A stretch of 64,000 nt of DNA from Cellulosimicrobium protaetiae. GTDB lineage: Bacteria > Actinomycetota > Actinomycetes > Actinomycetales > Cellulomonadaceae. The notes under the pieces are model-generated. The model had not been told where the DNA came from and did no database searches. It worked only from the letters and a program-made list of their open reading frames with translations. Every line of letters starts with the position of its first letter. Position 1 is the stretch's first letter. Where the stretch lies: the NCBI RefSeq assembly GCF_009708005.2, contig NZ_CP052757.1, positions 4,278,001-4,342,000 of the forward strand, given 5' to 3'. This document shows positions 40,677-49,562 of the stretch, one piece after another. A program made the position numbers and the translations under genes.

Positions 40677-42224
40677 TCAGGGGTGCTGGAGGGCGGTGGC
40701 CGCGCCCGCGGTCACCGAGAGGCTGCGCAGCCCGTCCTCGGGTGCGCCGAGCGGCAGCTCGGCCTGCTCGAGGAGGTGCTTGCCGAGCTGGTCGTCCGGC
40801 GGCAGCTCGATGGGGTACTTCCCGGTGAAGCAGGCCGTGCAGAGCTGCGACGACGGCTGCTCGGTCGCCGCGATCATGCCCTCGGTCGAGATGTAGCCCA
40901 GGCTGTCGGCGCCGAGCGACTGCCCGATCTCGTCGGGCGAGAGGCCGTTGGCGATGAGCTCGGCGCGGGAGGCGAAGTCGATGCCGTAGAAGCACGGCCA
41001 CTTCACGGGCGGCGAGCTGATGCGCACGTGCACCTCGGCCGCCCCGGCCTCGCGGAGCATGCGGATGAGCGCGCGCTGCGTGTTGCCGCGCACGATCGAG
41101 TCGTCGACGACGACGAGGCGCTTGCCGCGGATGACGTCACGCAGGGGGTTGAGCTTGAGCCGGATGCCGAGCTGGCGCAGCGTGTCCGACGGCTGGATGA
41201 ACGTGCGCCCGACGTAGGCGTTCTTGGTCAGGCCCTGGCCGAACGGGATGCCCGACTCGGCGGCGTAGCCCACGGCCGCGGGCGTGCCGGACTCGGGGAC
41301 GGGGATGACGAGGTCGGCGTCGACGGCGTGCTCGCGCGCGAGCTGGCGGCCCATCTCGACACGGGCGGCGTGCACGGAGCGGCCGTTGATCGAGGTGTCG
41401 GGGCGCGCGAGGTAGACGTACTCGAAGACGCAGCCCGCGCGCTCGGCGGGCGCGAAGCGCTGGGAGCGCAGGCCGTCCGCGTCGATCGCGATGAGCTCGC
41501 CCGGCTCGACCTCGCGGACGAACGACGCACCGACGATGTCGAGCGCCGGCGTCTCGCTCGCGACGACCCAGCCCCGCTCGAGGCGGCCGAGCACGAGCGG
41601 GCGCACGCCCTGCGGGTCGCGCGCGGCGTAGAGGGTGCGCTCGTCCATGAAGACGAGCGAGAACGCGCCGCGCAGGCGCGGGAGCACCTCGAGCGCCGTG
41701 GCCTCGAGCGTGTGGTCCGCGTCGCCCGCCAGGAGCGCGGTGACGAGCGCCGTGTCCGTGGTGTTGCCGCGCGCGAGCTCGCCGCGGCGCTGGCTGCCGT
41801 AGCGCTCCGCGACGAGGTTGACGAGCTCCGCGGAGTTGGTGAGGTTGCCGTTGTGCCCGAGCGCGACGGTCCCGGACGCGGTGGCGCCGAGCGTCGGCTG
41901 GGCGTTCTCCCACGTCACGCCGCCCGTGGTCGAGTACCGGCAGTGCCCGACGGCGATGTGCCCCGTCAGGGCGTTGAGCGCCGTCTCGTCGAACACCTGG
42001 GAGACGAGTCCCATGTCCTTGTAGACCAGGATCTGCTCACCGTTGCTGGTGGCGATGCCGGCCGACTCCTGGCCTCGGTGCTGCAACGCGTACAGCCCGA
42101 AGTAGGCGAGCTTGGCGACCTCCTCGCCGGGCGCCCAGACACCGAAGACGCCACAGGCGTCCTGGGGGCCTTTCTCGCCGGGCATGAGGTCGTGGTTGAG
42201 AAGTCCATCTCCGCGGGGGGCCAC
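40677..42224 (-). CDS. purF: Amidophosphoribosyltransferase
   Basis: A 515-residue enzyme that makes 5-phosphoribosylamine, the first step of purine synthesis. The glutaminase domain opens with DACGVFGVWAPGEEVAKLAYFGLYALQHRGQESAG; the Cys (about residue 24) becomes N-terminal after removal of the propeptide. The phosphoribosyltransferase signature is VVVDDSIVRGNTQ, and CTACFTGKYPIELP is typical of the iron-sulfur type. GTG 42224 is the likely start (GAGGT upstream); the frame is open to 42578 without start signals and would overlap the neighbouring surface-protein gene. Confidence 0.95.
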   Translation of the reverse strand: MAPRGDGLLNHDLMPGEKGPQDACGVFGVWAPGEEVAKLAYFGLYALQHRGQESAGIATSNGEQILVYKDMGLVSQVFDETALNALTGHIAVGHCRYSTTGGVTWENAQPTLGATASGTVALGHNGNLTNSAELVNLVAERYGSQRRGELARGNTTDTALVTALLAGDADHTLEATALEVLPRLRGAFSLVFMDERTLYAARDPQGVRPLVLGRLERGWVVASETPALDIVGASFVREVEPGELIAIDADGLRSQRFAPAERAGCVFEYVYLARPDTSINGRSVHAARVEMGRQLAREHAVDADLVIPVPESGTPAAVGYAAESGIPFGQGLTKNAYVGRTFIQPSDTLRQLGIRLKLNPLRDVIRGKRLVVVDDSIVRGNTQRALIRMLREAGAAEVHVRISSPPVKWPCFYGIDFASRAELIANGLSPDEIGQSLGADSLGYISTEGMIAATEQPSSQLCTACFTGKYPIELPPDDQLGKHLLEQAELPLGAPEDGLRSLSVTAGAATALQHP

Positions 42225-42270
42225 GTACCTCAGTGTCCCACAGCGGGCGAGTCCCGACCGAAGCGCGAGG

Positions 42271-43431
42271 TCAGACGAGATCCGCACGGCGGCGCGCCGC
42301 GAGGCGGCGCAGCACGAGGAGCGCGGCGCCTGCGCCGACGAGAGCGACCGCGGCCGTGCCGGTCCGGGCGTCGACGCCGGTCGCGGCCAGGGCGGTAGGT
42401 GCCTCGGCATCGACCGTCCGCACGGACGTCGCGTCCCCGGGCGCCAGGGCAACCGGGGACGCAACGGGTGCCGGGGAAGGCGTGGCACCCTGGTCACCCG
42501 GTAGCGCGCCGGGCGGGACGGGCGTCGCCCCACCCGACACGACCCGATCCAGGTAGACCCAGTCCACGGGCTCGGCACGGCCGTCGACGACCTGCCGCAC
42601 GAAGAGGACGTACTGGTTCGGCTGCGCGTCGGGGTGCTCGGGATGAGGTCCGCCGGGGACGAACCGGAAGGCGAACCCTCCGGCGTCGTCGACGATCACC
42701 TCGTGGTGCATGGTCGACAGGTCGATCCCCGTGTACGCGACGTCGACCAGCACCGTCGCCCCCGGCACGAAGCCCGAGCCCGAGAGGAGGAACCCTTCCT
42801 CGCGGTCGTCGTCCGTGAACGTGGCACGGTCCACCTCCACGACGGGGGCGACGAGCGTGAGGGTGTACCACCCCACGCTCGCGTAGCGGTCCGGCGCGAG
42901 ACGCTCCTCGACCCACACGCGGTAGCTGCCGGGACCCGTCGTGGAGCCTTCGTCGCCCGACCGTCCCGGGACGAGGTGGAACTCGACGCCCCCGTCGTCG
43001 CCGACGGGAACGGCCTCGTAGAGGTCTGCCCCGCCTTCGCCACCGGCCGGTACCCAGAACACGACGTCCGCACCGGGCGTGAACCCTGTGCCGGTGAAGA
43101 CGAAACCGTCGGCACGGTCGCGGTCCGTGAACGTCGTCCTGTCCACGTCGAGCACGCGTTCCGTCGACGGGTCGAGCACGACCGGCTCCGGCGGCGCGCC
43201 CTCTACGAGGGACGCCGGACCGAGGCCTGCGCTCGGCGAAGACACTGCCGGCTCCCCCGTCCCGCCCGGCGGGGCGTCGTCCGCGGGGGTCGGCGCGACG
43301 TTGGCCGGCGCGGCCGCCACCGCGGACCCGGACTCCTCCGCCATCGCCGGGAGCGCGGCCGGCCCGGCCACGAGCAGCACCGCCAGAAGCCCGATCGTCC
43401 CGCTGCTTGCGCGTGCCGTGCGCTGGATCAC
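42271..43431 (-). CDS. Sortase-anchored (LAxTG) surface protein with two IPT/TIG-like repeats
   Basis: A 386-residue exported protein: a signal peptide in the first 35 residues, a Pro/Ala-rich stalk, then two similar modules of about 85 residues, starting at TFTDRDRADGFVFTGTGFTPGADVVFWV and TFTDDDREEGFLLSGSGFVPGATVLVDV, that resemble IPT/TIG or other Ig-like beta domains. The C-terminus has LAATG (about 348-352), a hydrophobic helix and a basic tail RRLAARRR, i.e. a class E sortase substrate. GTG 43431 follows AAGGGGAC. No sortase gene is in the window. Confidence 0.82.
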   Translation of the reverse strand: MIQRTARASSGTIGLLAVLLVAGPAALPAMAEESGSAVAAAPANVAPTPADDAPPGGTGEPAVSSPSAGLGPASLVEGAPPEPVVLDPSTERVLDVDRTTFTDRDRADGFVFTGTGFTPGADVVFWVPAGGEGGADLYEAVPVGDDGGVEFHLVPGRSGDEGSTTGPGSYRVWVEERLAPDRYASVGWYTLTLVAPVVEVDRATFTDDDREEGFLLSGSGFVPGATVLVDVAYTGIDLSTMHHEVIVDDAGGFAFRFVPGGPHPEHPDAQPNQYVLFVRQVVDGRAEPVDWVYLDRVVSGGATPVPPGALPGDQGATPSPAPVASPVALAPGDATSVRTVDAEAPTALAATGVDARTGTAAVALVGAGAALLVLRRLAARRRADLV

Positions 43432-43770
43432 GTGTCGTCCCCTTCGGCGTGGTGCGGCGCCTCGACGCGTGCGGCGCGGCGACAAGGTAGCAGTTCCGCG
43501 GATCCCTTGACCACGGCCTCGTGCGGGCGAACGGTGCGTGCGGCACCGGCCCGCCGCCCGACCCTCCGCCATGCCCGCCGTCACGCGATCGACCATTCAC
43601 GGTGCCGTTACGTCGTCCCATCTGTCGGTCAGGGGTTTCGCTGCGTGGGAACGCCACGCTTGAATCTCGACTTACCCGACCGCGGCAGTCAAGTATCGGC
43701 CTCGCTGCGTCGGTCGCTCAGCCCGACCACCCGCTCCCGGCCTCCCGGGACCCCGACGAAGGACGACACC
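43432..43770. other. 339-base divergent intergenic region (surface protein / sulfate operon)
   Basis: Two divergent genes share this region. On the minus strand TACCTT near 43484 with a TTGACC-complement-like sequence upstream could be the surface-protein promoter. On the plus side CTTGA (43659) and TCAAG (43688) form a spaced dyad 80 bases before the sbp start, a candidate site for a LysR-type sulfur regulator. I see no coding frame and no riboswitch fold that I recognise. Confidence 0.4.
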
Positions 43771-44826
43771 ATGCGACGCCTCCGGACGACGATCACCCTC
43801 GCGGCTGCCACGGCAGCCACCGCTCTGGTCCTCACCGCCTGCGCGCCGACCGCCGTCGACGGCTCCGGCGGGGGCGACGCCTCGGGAGACTCCACCGCCG
43901 AGCCCACCACGCTCTCCCTCGTCGGCTTCGCCGTGCCCAAGGCGGGCAACGACGCCGCGCAGGAGCTGTGGGGCGAGACGGAGGACGGCCAGGGCGTCAC
44001 GTGGGAGACGTCGTACGGCGCCTCCGGCGACCAGAGCCGCGCCGTCGCCGACGGCCTGGAGGCCGACTACGTGCACTTCTCGCTCGAGGGCGACGTCACG
44101 CGCCTCGTCGACGCGGGCCTCGTCGCCGAGGACTGGAACGCGGGCGACAACAAGGGCATCGTCAGCCAGTCCGTCGTCGTGCTCGTCGTGCGCGAGGGCA
44201 ACCCGAAGAACATCCAGAGCTGGGAGGACATCGTCCAGCCCGGCGTCGAGATCGTCACCCCGAACCCCGGCTCGTCGGGCTCGGCCCGCTGGAACATCCT
44301 CGCCGGGTGGGGCAGCGTCATCGCGAACGGAGGCTCGGAGGAGGACGCGACCGAGTACCTGCGGAAGTTCTTCACCAACGCCGTCGCGCTCCCGGGCAGC
44401 GGCCGCGACGCCACCACGGCGTTCACGTCCGGCACGGGCGACGTCCTGCTGTCCTACGAGAACGAGGCGATCCTCGCACGCCAGAACGGCGAGACCTTCG
44501 ACTACGTGGTCCCCGACCAGACCCTCCTCATCGAGAACCCGGCCGCGGTGACGGTCGACGCCGACCCGAAGGCGCAGAGCTACCTCGACTTCGTCCTGAC
44601 GCCCGAGGGCCAGGAGGCGTTCGCGCACGTGGGCTTCCGCCCCCTGACCGGGGACGACGTCGACTTCGACGTCGAGGGCGCCAACGACCCGAGCGACCCG
44701 TTCCCGGCCGTCCCGACGCTCCTCACCATCGCCGACGACTTCGGCGGCTGGTCGGCCACGAACGACAAGTTCTTCGGCGACGAGGGCCTCGTGACCAAGA
44801 TCCAGGCCGAGACCGGGAAGCAGTGA
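43771..44826 (+). CDS. sbp: Sulfate/thiosulfate ABC transporter, substrate-binding lipoprotein
   Basis: A 351-residue lipoprotein (lipobox LTAC, Cys24). The mature part resembles Sbp/CysP: LSLVGFAVPKAGNDAAQELW, TWETSYGASGDQSRAVADGLEADYVHFSLEGD and the anion-binding TPNPGSSGSARWNILAGWG. It captures sulfate or thiosulfate outside the membrane. Start ATG 43771, with AAGGACG upstream. It is followed three bases later by the permease cysT; cysW and cysA complete the transporter. No sulfate-reduction gene is in the window. Confidence 0.93.
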   Translation: MRRLRTTITLAAATAATALVLTACAPTAVDGSGGGDASGDSTAEPTTLSLVGFAVPKAGNDAAQELWGETEDGQGVTWETSYGASGDQSRAVADGLEADYVHFSLEGDVTRLVDAGLVAEDWNAGDNKGIVSQSVVVLVVREGNPKNIQSWEDIVQPGVEIVTPNPGSSGSARWNILAGWGSVIANGGSEEDATEYLRKFFTNAVALPGSGRDATTAFTSGTGDVLLSYENEAILARQNGETFDYVVPDQTLLIENPAAVTVDADPKAQSYLDFVLTPEGQEAFAHVGFRPLTGDDVDFDVEGANDPSDPFPAVPTLLTIADDFGGWSATNDKFFGDEGLVTKIQAETGKQ

Positions 44827-44829
44827 CCC

Positions 44830-45729
44830 GTGCCCTCGACCCTCGCTGAACGACCGGGCCGGGCGGCGCGCGAGCGCCGCCCGGCTCCGGCCGCGTCCCG
44901 ACCGCGCCGGGTCCGCCGGGCGCGTCGGACGCCCAACGGCCCCTACCGCCTGACCGCGACCTCGGGCCTCGGTCTCGGGGTGGCGCTCGTGTGGTTCTCC
45001 GCGCTCGCGCTCGTCCCCCTCGTCGCGGTGCTCGTCGAGACGTCCGCCGGCGGCTGGCCGGCGTTCGTCTCCGCGGTCACGCAGCCGCAGACCGCCGCGG
45101 CGCTGACCCTCACGGTCACGCAGGCGCTCGCCGTGACGGCCGTCAACGTCGTCATGGGGACGCTGATCGCCTGGGTCCTCGTGCGCGACCGGTTCCCCGG
45201 CAAGCGGCTCCTCGAGGTCCTCATCGACATCCCGTTCGCGCTCCCGACGATCGTCGCCGGACTCGTGCTGCTCGCGCTGTACGGGCCGTCGGGACCGCTC
45301 GGGATCGACGTCGCGAACACGCGCGCCGCCGTCTTCCTCGCCTTCCTCTTCGTCACGCTGCCCTTCGTGGTGCGCAGCGTGCAGCCCGTGCTCGCCGAGC
45401 TCGACCGCGACGTCGAGGAGGCCGCGGCGTCGCTCGGTGCGACCCGGTCCACGACCTTCCGCCGCGTCGTCCTGCCCGCGCTCGCGCCCGCGATCACCGC
45501 GGGCGCGGCCCTGTCTTTCGCCCGCGCGATCAGCGAGTACGGCGCGCTCGTCCTGCTCTCCGGCAACCTGCCGATGCGCACCGAGGTCGGCTCCGTCCGC
45601 ATCCTCAGCTATCTGGAGAACGGCCAGCCCGAGCAGGCGGCGGCCGTCGCGTCGGTGCTCCTGCTCGTGTCGCTCCTCGTCATCGCAGCGATCCAGCTCC
45701 TCCAGCGAAGGGTGGCCCGCCGTGGATAG
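44830..45729 (+). CDS. cysT: Sulfate ABC transporter permease
   Basis: A 299-residue inner-membrane permease with six helices and the EAAxxxG coupling loop EEAAASLGATRSTTFRRVVLPAL. The family block SEYGALVLLSGNLPMRTEV is typical of CysT/CysU. The first 40 residues are basic and extra-long. GTG 44830 starts three bases past the sbp stop. It overlaps cysW by eight bases, so the two permease subunits are translationally coupled. Confidence 0.93.
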   Translation: MPSTLAERPGRAARERRPAPAASRPRRVRRARRTPNGPYRLTATSGLGLGVALVWFSALALVPLVAVLVETSAGGWPAFVSAVTQPQTAAALTLTVTQALAVTAVNVVMGTLIAWVLVRDRFPGKRLLEVLIDIPFALPTIVAGLVLLALYGPSGPLGIDVANTRAAVFLAFLFVTLPFVVRSVQPVLAELDRDVEEAAASLGATRSTTFRRVVLPALAPAITAGAALSFARAISEYGALVLLSGNLPMRTEVGSVRILSYLENGQPEQAAAVASVLLLVSLLVIAAIQLLQRRVARRG

Positions 45730-46603
45730 CTCCCCCTGGGTGCGGCGCACGCTGCGCACCGTCGTGGTCGTCTACCTCGTGCTGCTCGTCGGGTGGCCGG
45801 TCTCGCTCGTCGCGAGGAACGCGTTCGCCGACGGCCTCGAGACGTTCCAGCGCGCGCTCGCCGACCCGTCCGTCGTCTTCGCCCTCCAGCTCACCGCCGC
45901 CGTCGCGGTGCAGGTCGTGCTCATCAACACGATCTTCGGCGTCGGGATCTCGATGCTCATCGTGCGGTACGACTTCCCGGGCAAGGCCCTCCTCAACGCC
46001 CTGCTCGACCTCCCGCTGTCGGTCTCGCCCATCGTCGTCGGGCTCTCGCTCGTGCTCGTGTACGGCAAGAACGGCTGGTTCGGCGGGTCGCTGGAGGACG
46101 CCGGTCTTCAGGTGATCTTCGCGCCCCCGGGCATCGTGCTGGCGACGGCGTTCGTGTGCCTCCCGCTCGTCATCCGCGAGGTCGTGCCCGTCCTCACCGA
46201 GATCGGCACCGACGAGGAGCTCGCCGCGACGAGCCTCGGCGCGAGCCGGTTGCAGACCTTCCGGCGCATCACGCTGCCCGCGATCCGGTGGGCGGTGGTC
46301 TACGGGGTCGTGCTCACGCTCGCCCGTGCGCTCGGCGAGTTCGGTGCCGTCAAGGTCGTGTCCGGCAACTTCGAGGGCCGCACCCAGACGTCCACGCTCC
46401 TCGTCGAGCAGCGCTACCAGGACTTCGAGCAGGGCACGGCCTACGCGGTCGCGTTCCTCCTCGCGTCCGTCTCGGTCGCGTGCATCGTCGCCGTCACGTT
46501 CCTGCGTTCCGACGACGCGTCGGCCAGCACGTCCTCCGCCCGCCGCCCCGCCCGCCCCGCCCGTGCCCGTCGCACGGGCGCCCCCACGAAGGCCGACGCA
46601 TGA
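45722..46603 (+). CDS. cysW: Sulfate ABC transporter permease
   Basis: A 293-residue inner-membrane permease paired with CysT. The EAA loop is [24 protein letters not shown], and [27 protein letters not shown] is the CysW hallmark. GTG 45722 lies within the last codons of cysT (overlap 45722-45729), and the stop overlaps the cysA start as ATGA. A short Ser/Ala/Arg-rich tail follows the last helix. Confidence 0.93.
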   Translation: MDSSPWVRRTLRTVVVVYLVLLVGWPVSLVARNAFADGLETFQRALADPSVVFALQLTAAVAVQVVLINTIFGVGISMLIVRYDFPGKALLNALLDLPLSVSPIVVGLSLVLVYGKNGWFGGSLEDAGLQVIFAPPGIVLATAFVCLPLVIREVVPVLTEIGTDEELAATSLGASRLQTFRRITLPAIRWAVVYGVVLTLARALGEFGAVKVVSGNFEGRTQTSTLLVEQRYQDFEQGTAYAVAFLLASVSVACIVAVTFLRSDDASASTSSARRPARPARARRTGAPTKADA

Positions 46604-47619
46604 GCATCGAGATCCGCAACGTCCGCAAGACCTTCGGCGACTTCGTCGCGCTCGACGACGTCTCCGTGTCCGTCCCCACCGGTCGCCTCACCGCGCTGCT
46701 CGGCCCGAGCGGCGGGGGCAAGTCGACGCTCCTGCGCGTCGTCGCGGGGCTGGAGGTCCCCGACTCCGGGGAGATCGAGATCGAGGGCCGCGACGCCACG
46801 AACCTGCCGGCCCGACGCCGCAACGTGGGGTTCGTCTTCCAGCACTACGCGGCGTTCAAGCACCTGAGCGTCGCGCGGAACGTCGCGTTCGGGCTTGAGA
46901 TCCGGCGCACCCCGAAGCCCGAGATCGCCGAGCGCGTCGACGAGCTGCTGCGCCTCGTGCACCTCGAGAGCTTCGCGCACCGGCTGCCGTCGCAGCTCTC
47001 CGGCGGGCAGCGTCAGCGCATGGCGCTCGCCCGCGCGCTCGCGATCCGGCCGAGCGTCCTGCTGCTCGACGAGCCGTTCGGCGCGCTCGACGCCAAGGTC
47101 CGCAAGGAGCTGCGCGACTGGCTGCGCCGCCTGCACGACGAGATCCCGGTGACCACGGTGTTCGTCACGCACGACCAGGAGGAGGCGCTGGAGGTCGCGG
47201 ACGAGATCGTCGTCGTCAACGAAGGACGGATCGAGCAGGTCGGCACGCCCGACGACCTCTACGACCGCCCGGCGAACGACTTCGTCATGGGCTTCCTCGG
47301 CCCGGTCACGCGGCTCGGCGGCGTCCTCGTGCGCCCCCACGACATCCACGTCGAGATGCTGCCCGACGGCGTCCCGAGCGGAGCTGCTTCGGCGCGCCCG
47401 GGCGAGCCCGTGGTGGGGGTCGTGGCCCGCACGACGCGGGTGGGCTTCGAGGTGCGCGCGGAGGTGAGGGCGGGCGACGAGGTGGTGTCCGTCGTCGTGA
47501 CCCGTGCGGAGGCCCGCGCGCTCGGGCTGGCCCCCGGGGTCGCGGTACGCCTCTCCCCGGCCGAGGGGGCGTCGACCTCCGCCGCGCCCGAGCCGGTCAC
47601 CGCCACGGCAGCCGTCTGA
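46600..47619 (+). CDS. cysA: Sulfate ABC transporter ATP-binding protein
   Basis: A 339-residue ATPase. Walker A is GPSGGGKST (35-43), the signature is LSGGQ (133-137), Walker B ends in LLLDEP (Asp157, Glu158), and the switch His is in VFVTHDQ. The C-terminal 90 residues ([12 protein letters not shown] and on) form a TOBE-like regulatory domain. It energises CysT/CysW. ATG 46600 overlaps the cysW stop by four bases. The gene ends the operon. Confidence 0.93.
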   Translation: MSIEIRNVRKTFGDFVALDDVSVSVPTGRLTALLGPSGGGKSTLLRVVAGLEVPDSGEIEIEGRDATNLPARRRNVGFVFQHYAAFKHLSVARNVAFGLEIRRTPKPEIAERVDELLRLVHLESFAHRLPSQLSGGQRQRMALARALAIRPSVLLLDEPFGALDAKVRKELRDWLRRLHDEIPVTTVFVTHDQEEALEVADEIVVVNEGRIEQVGTPDDLYDRPANDFVMGFLGPVTRLGGVLVRPHDIHVEMLPDGVPSGAASARPGEPVVGVVARTTRVGFEVRAEVRAGDEVVSVVVTRAEARALGLAPGVAVRLSPAEGASTSAAPEPVTATAAV

Positions 47620-47659
47620 CCGCGTCACCCTGTGTGGCCCGCTCGCCTATCCTTCCCGC

Positions 47660-48967
47660 GTGGCTCGCTCCCCCGTCGACCGTCCGGCCCGCGACCCCGG
47701 CCGCCCGCGGCACCGCCGCGAGCGGGACGCCTACCGGTTCGCCGAGGTCGTCCCGGACGCGCGGCTGGCGCTGCTCGACGGTCTCGCCACCGCGAGCGGG
47801 GCGCTCCTCGTCGGCACGGTCCTCGGGTTCCTCTGCCTCCTCGGGATCACGCTGATGGGCGGCGAGCTCGTGCCCGGCGCCGGGTACGAGGCGGAGGAGG
47901 TCCTGCGCTCGACGATCGGCCGGTGGGTCCTGGTCCTGGCGGTGGTCGTGCTGCTCTTCGTGCCGACCCGTGCCGCGGCGACGCTCGGCACCGCGCGGGT
48001 GCTGCTGCAGGAGGGACGCCCGGCCACCGACGTGCCCCCGCGCTCGGTACGGCGGCGTGTGGCCGGGTCGAACCCTCCGGGGGCGCTGGCCGGGCTCGCC
48101 TGGACGGTCCTCGCCCTCGCGCTCCTCGCCGGCGGCCTCGTCGCCCCCTTCGCCATGGACCACGACGACCCGGCACGGACGCCGACGATCGCCGTCGCCG
48201 CCGTCGCCGCGGCCGGGGCAGGGGCCGTGCTGCTCGCCGTCCCGGGGCTGCGCGCCGGGTGGGCCGCCGCGCAGGAGACCGTGCGCACGACCTGGGGTCC
48301 GAACGAGGTGCGCTTCGCCGAGTCCGCCGAGCGACGACGCCGGGCGGCGCTCGGCCCGCAGGACGCGTCGACCGACGGGCGCCGCCGCGCGGCGCGGAAC
48401 AGCCGTGCGGCGGCCGTCCTCGGCGGGACCGGGCTGGTCGGTTTCGTGCTGTTCATGGTGGGCGCCACGATGCGCCACCCCCGCCGGCACGGCCCCGACG
48501 AGCACTACGGGCCGGTGGGCGAGACGGCGATCGACGTCCTCGTCGGCGTCGGCGGCGCGCTCGTGGGCGCCGCGCTGCTCCTCGGCGCGCTGTGGCTCGT
48601 GGCGCCGGGCGCCCGGGAGAACCGCAGACGCCGCGAGGCGCTGACCGCGCTGCGCTCGACCGGTCCGTCCGCCCCGCCCTGCGACGACGTCCTCGCAGAG
48701 CTCCTCGCGCCCTGGACGGGGCCCACGGTGCTCGCGCTCGTCTGGCTCGTCGGCGTCGGGCTGACGATGCCGTCGGTCCTCGCGGCCGTGGCGGGCAGCG
48801 GCCTGGCGACCGTGGTCGACGGCGTCCCGTGGCCGGCGGTCTCCGTGGCTCTGGCCGCGTCGGCCCTCGGTGCGACGGCGCTCGTCGTCCGGTCCGGGCC
48901 GCGGGCCGCGGCCCGGCGCGTCGCGGTCCGCGCACGGTGGCACCCGGGCGACGACGACGCGAGCTGA
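47660..48967 (+). CDS. Polytopic membrane protein, unknown function
   Basis: A 435-residue protein with about ten hydrophobic segments, in two blocks: residues 40-130 and 170-240, then 270-340 and 370-415, joined by basic loops. It resembles no family I know. GTG 47660 follows a purine-poor leader 40 bases after cysA, so it may be transcribed with the sulfate operon, but nothing in the sequence connects it to sulfur. It ends 47 bases from a converging gene. Confidence 0.65.
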   Translation: MARSPVDRPARDPGRPRHRRERDAYRFAEVVPDARLALLDGLATASGALLVGTVLGFLCLLGITLMGGELVPGAGYEAEEVLRSTIGRWVLVLAVVVLLFVPTRAAATLGTARVLLQEGRPATDVPPRSVRRRVAGSNPPGALAGLAWTVLALALLAGGLVAPFAMDHDDPARTPTIAVAAVAAAGAGAVLLAVPGLRAGWAAAQETVRTTWGPNEVRFAESAERRRRAALGPQDASTDGRRRAARNSRAAAVLGGTGLVGFVLFMVGATMRHPRRHGPDEHYGPVGETAIDVLVGVGGALVGAALLLGALWLVAPGARENRRRREALTALRSTGPSAPPCDDVLAELLAPWTGPTVLALVWLVGVGLTMPSVLAAVAGSGLATVVDGVPWPAVSVALAASALGATALVVRSGPRAAARRVAVRARWHPGDDDAS

Positions 48968-49013
48968 CGACCCACCCCGGACCGGTCGGTCCCGGGGCCG
49001 GGAACCGCGAGGG

Positions 49014-49409
49014 TCAGCGCCGCCCGCGCACGCTCCGCCGGTCCGCGAGGACCGCCCACAGGCCTGCGACGCCCGCGCCGAGCGCCGCGAACGTGACGAC
49101 GATGACCGTGAAGTAGACACCGGGCTTGAAGACCGGCACCGACACCGGCGACTGGAGCCACGCCCCGCCGACGCCGAGCCCGAGCACCGTCCCGAGCACG
49201 ACCCCGACGGCGAGGAAGCGCCCGTAGCGCGGTGCACGGCGCACGGTCGTGGGGTCGACGACGTCCTCGACCTCGACCTCGTCGGTCGCCTCGTCGGTCG
49301 CCTCGTCGGCCGCCCCGGGCGCGACCGCCGCGGGGGCCGCCACCGCCTCGGGGGCGTCGGACGTGTCGGGGGCTGCGCCGTCGGGCACGGGGGACTGCTC
49401 GGAGCTCAC
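49014..49409 (-). CDS. Small membrane protein with acidic Ala-rich N-terminus
   Basis: A 131-residue protein. Residues 1-60 are Ala/Pro/Glu/Asp-rich and probably disordered, including a short repeat ATDEATDEVEVED; two hydrophobic helices follow (GRFLAVGVVLGTVLGLGVGGAWL and VYFTVIVVTFAALGAGVAGLWAVL), then a basic tail. GTG 49409 is a reasonable start; the frame is open to 49538 but would cross the terminator region of the upstream gene. Family not recognised. Confidence 0.6.
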   Translation of the reverse strand: MSSEQSPVPDGAAPDTSDAPEAVAAPAAVAPGAADEATDEATDEVEVEDVVDPTTVRRAPRYGRFLAVGVVLGTVLGLGVGGAWLQSPVSVPVFKPGVYFTVIVVTFAALGAGVAGLWAVLADRRSVRGRR

Positions 49410-49496
49410 GAGCACGACCCTACCCGCGGTTCCTGGGAGGTCTGCACGTCTCACGGCTGCTCTCGCGCGGGCCCGTGCGCACGACGCGGACGCACC

Positions 49497-49530
49497 GCGG
49501 CCCGGGTCCGTCGGACGGAACCCGGGCCGC
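49497..49530 (-). terminator. Terminator after the nuclease/5'-nucleotidase gene
   Basis: Arms GCGGCCCGGGT (49497-49507) and ACCCGGGCCGC (49520-49530) are exact complements, with an inner TCCG/CGGA pair. It is 33 bases past the stop of the large minus-strand gene. Confidence 0.75.
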
Positions 49531-49562
49531 AGCGTCACCTCCTCGTGATCAGCGCGCGGGCG

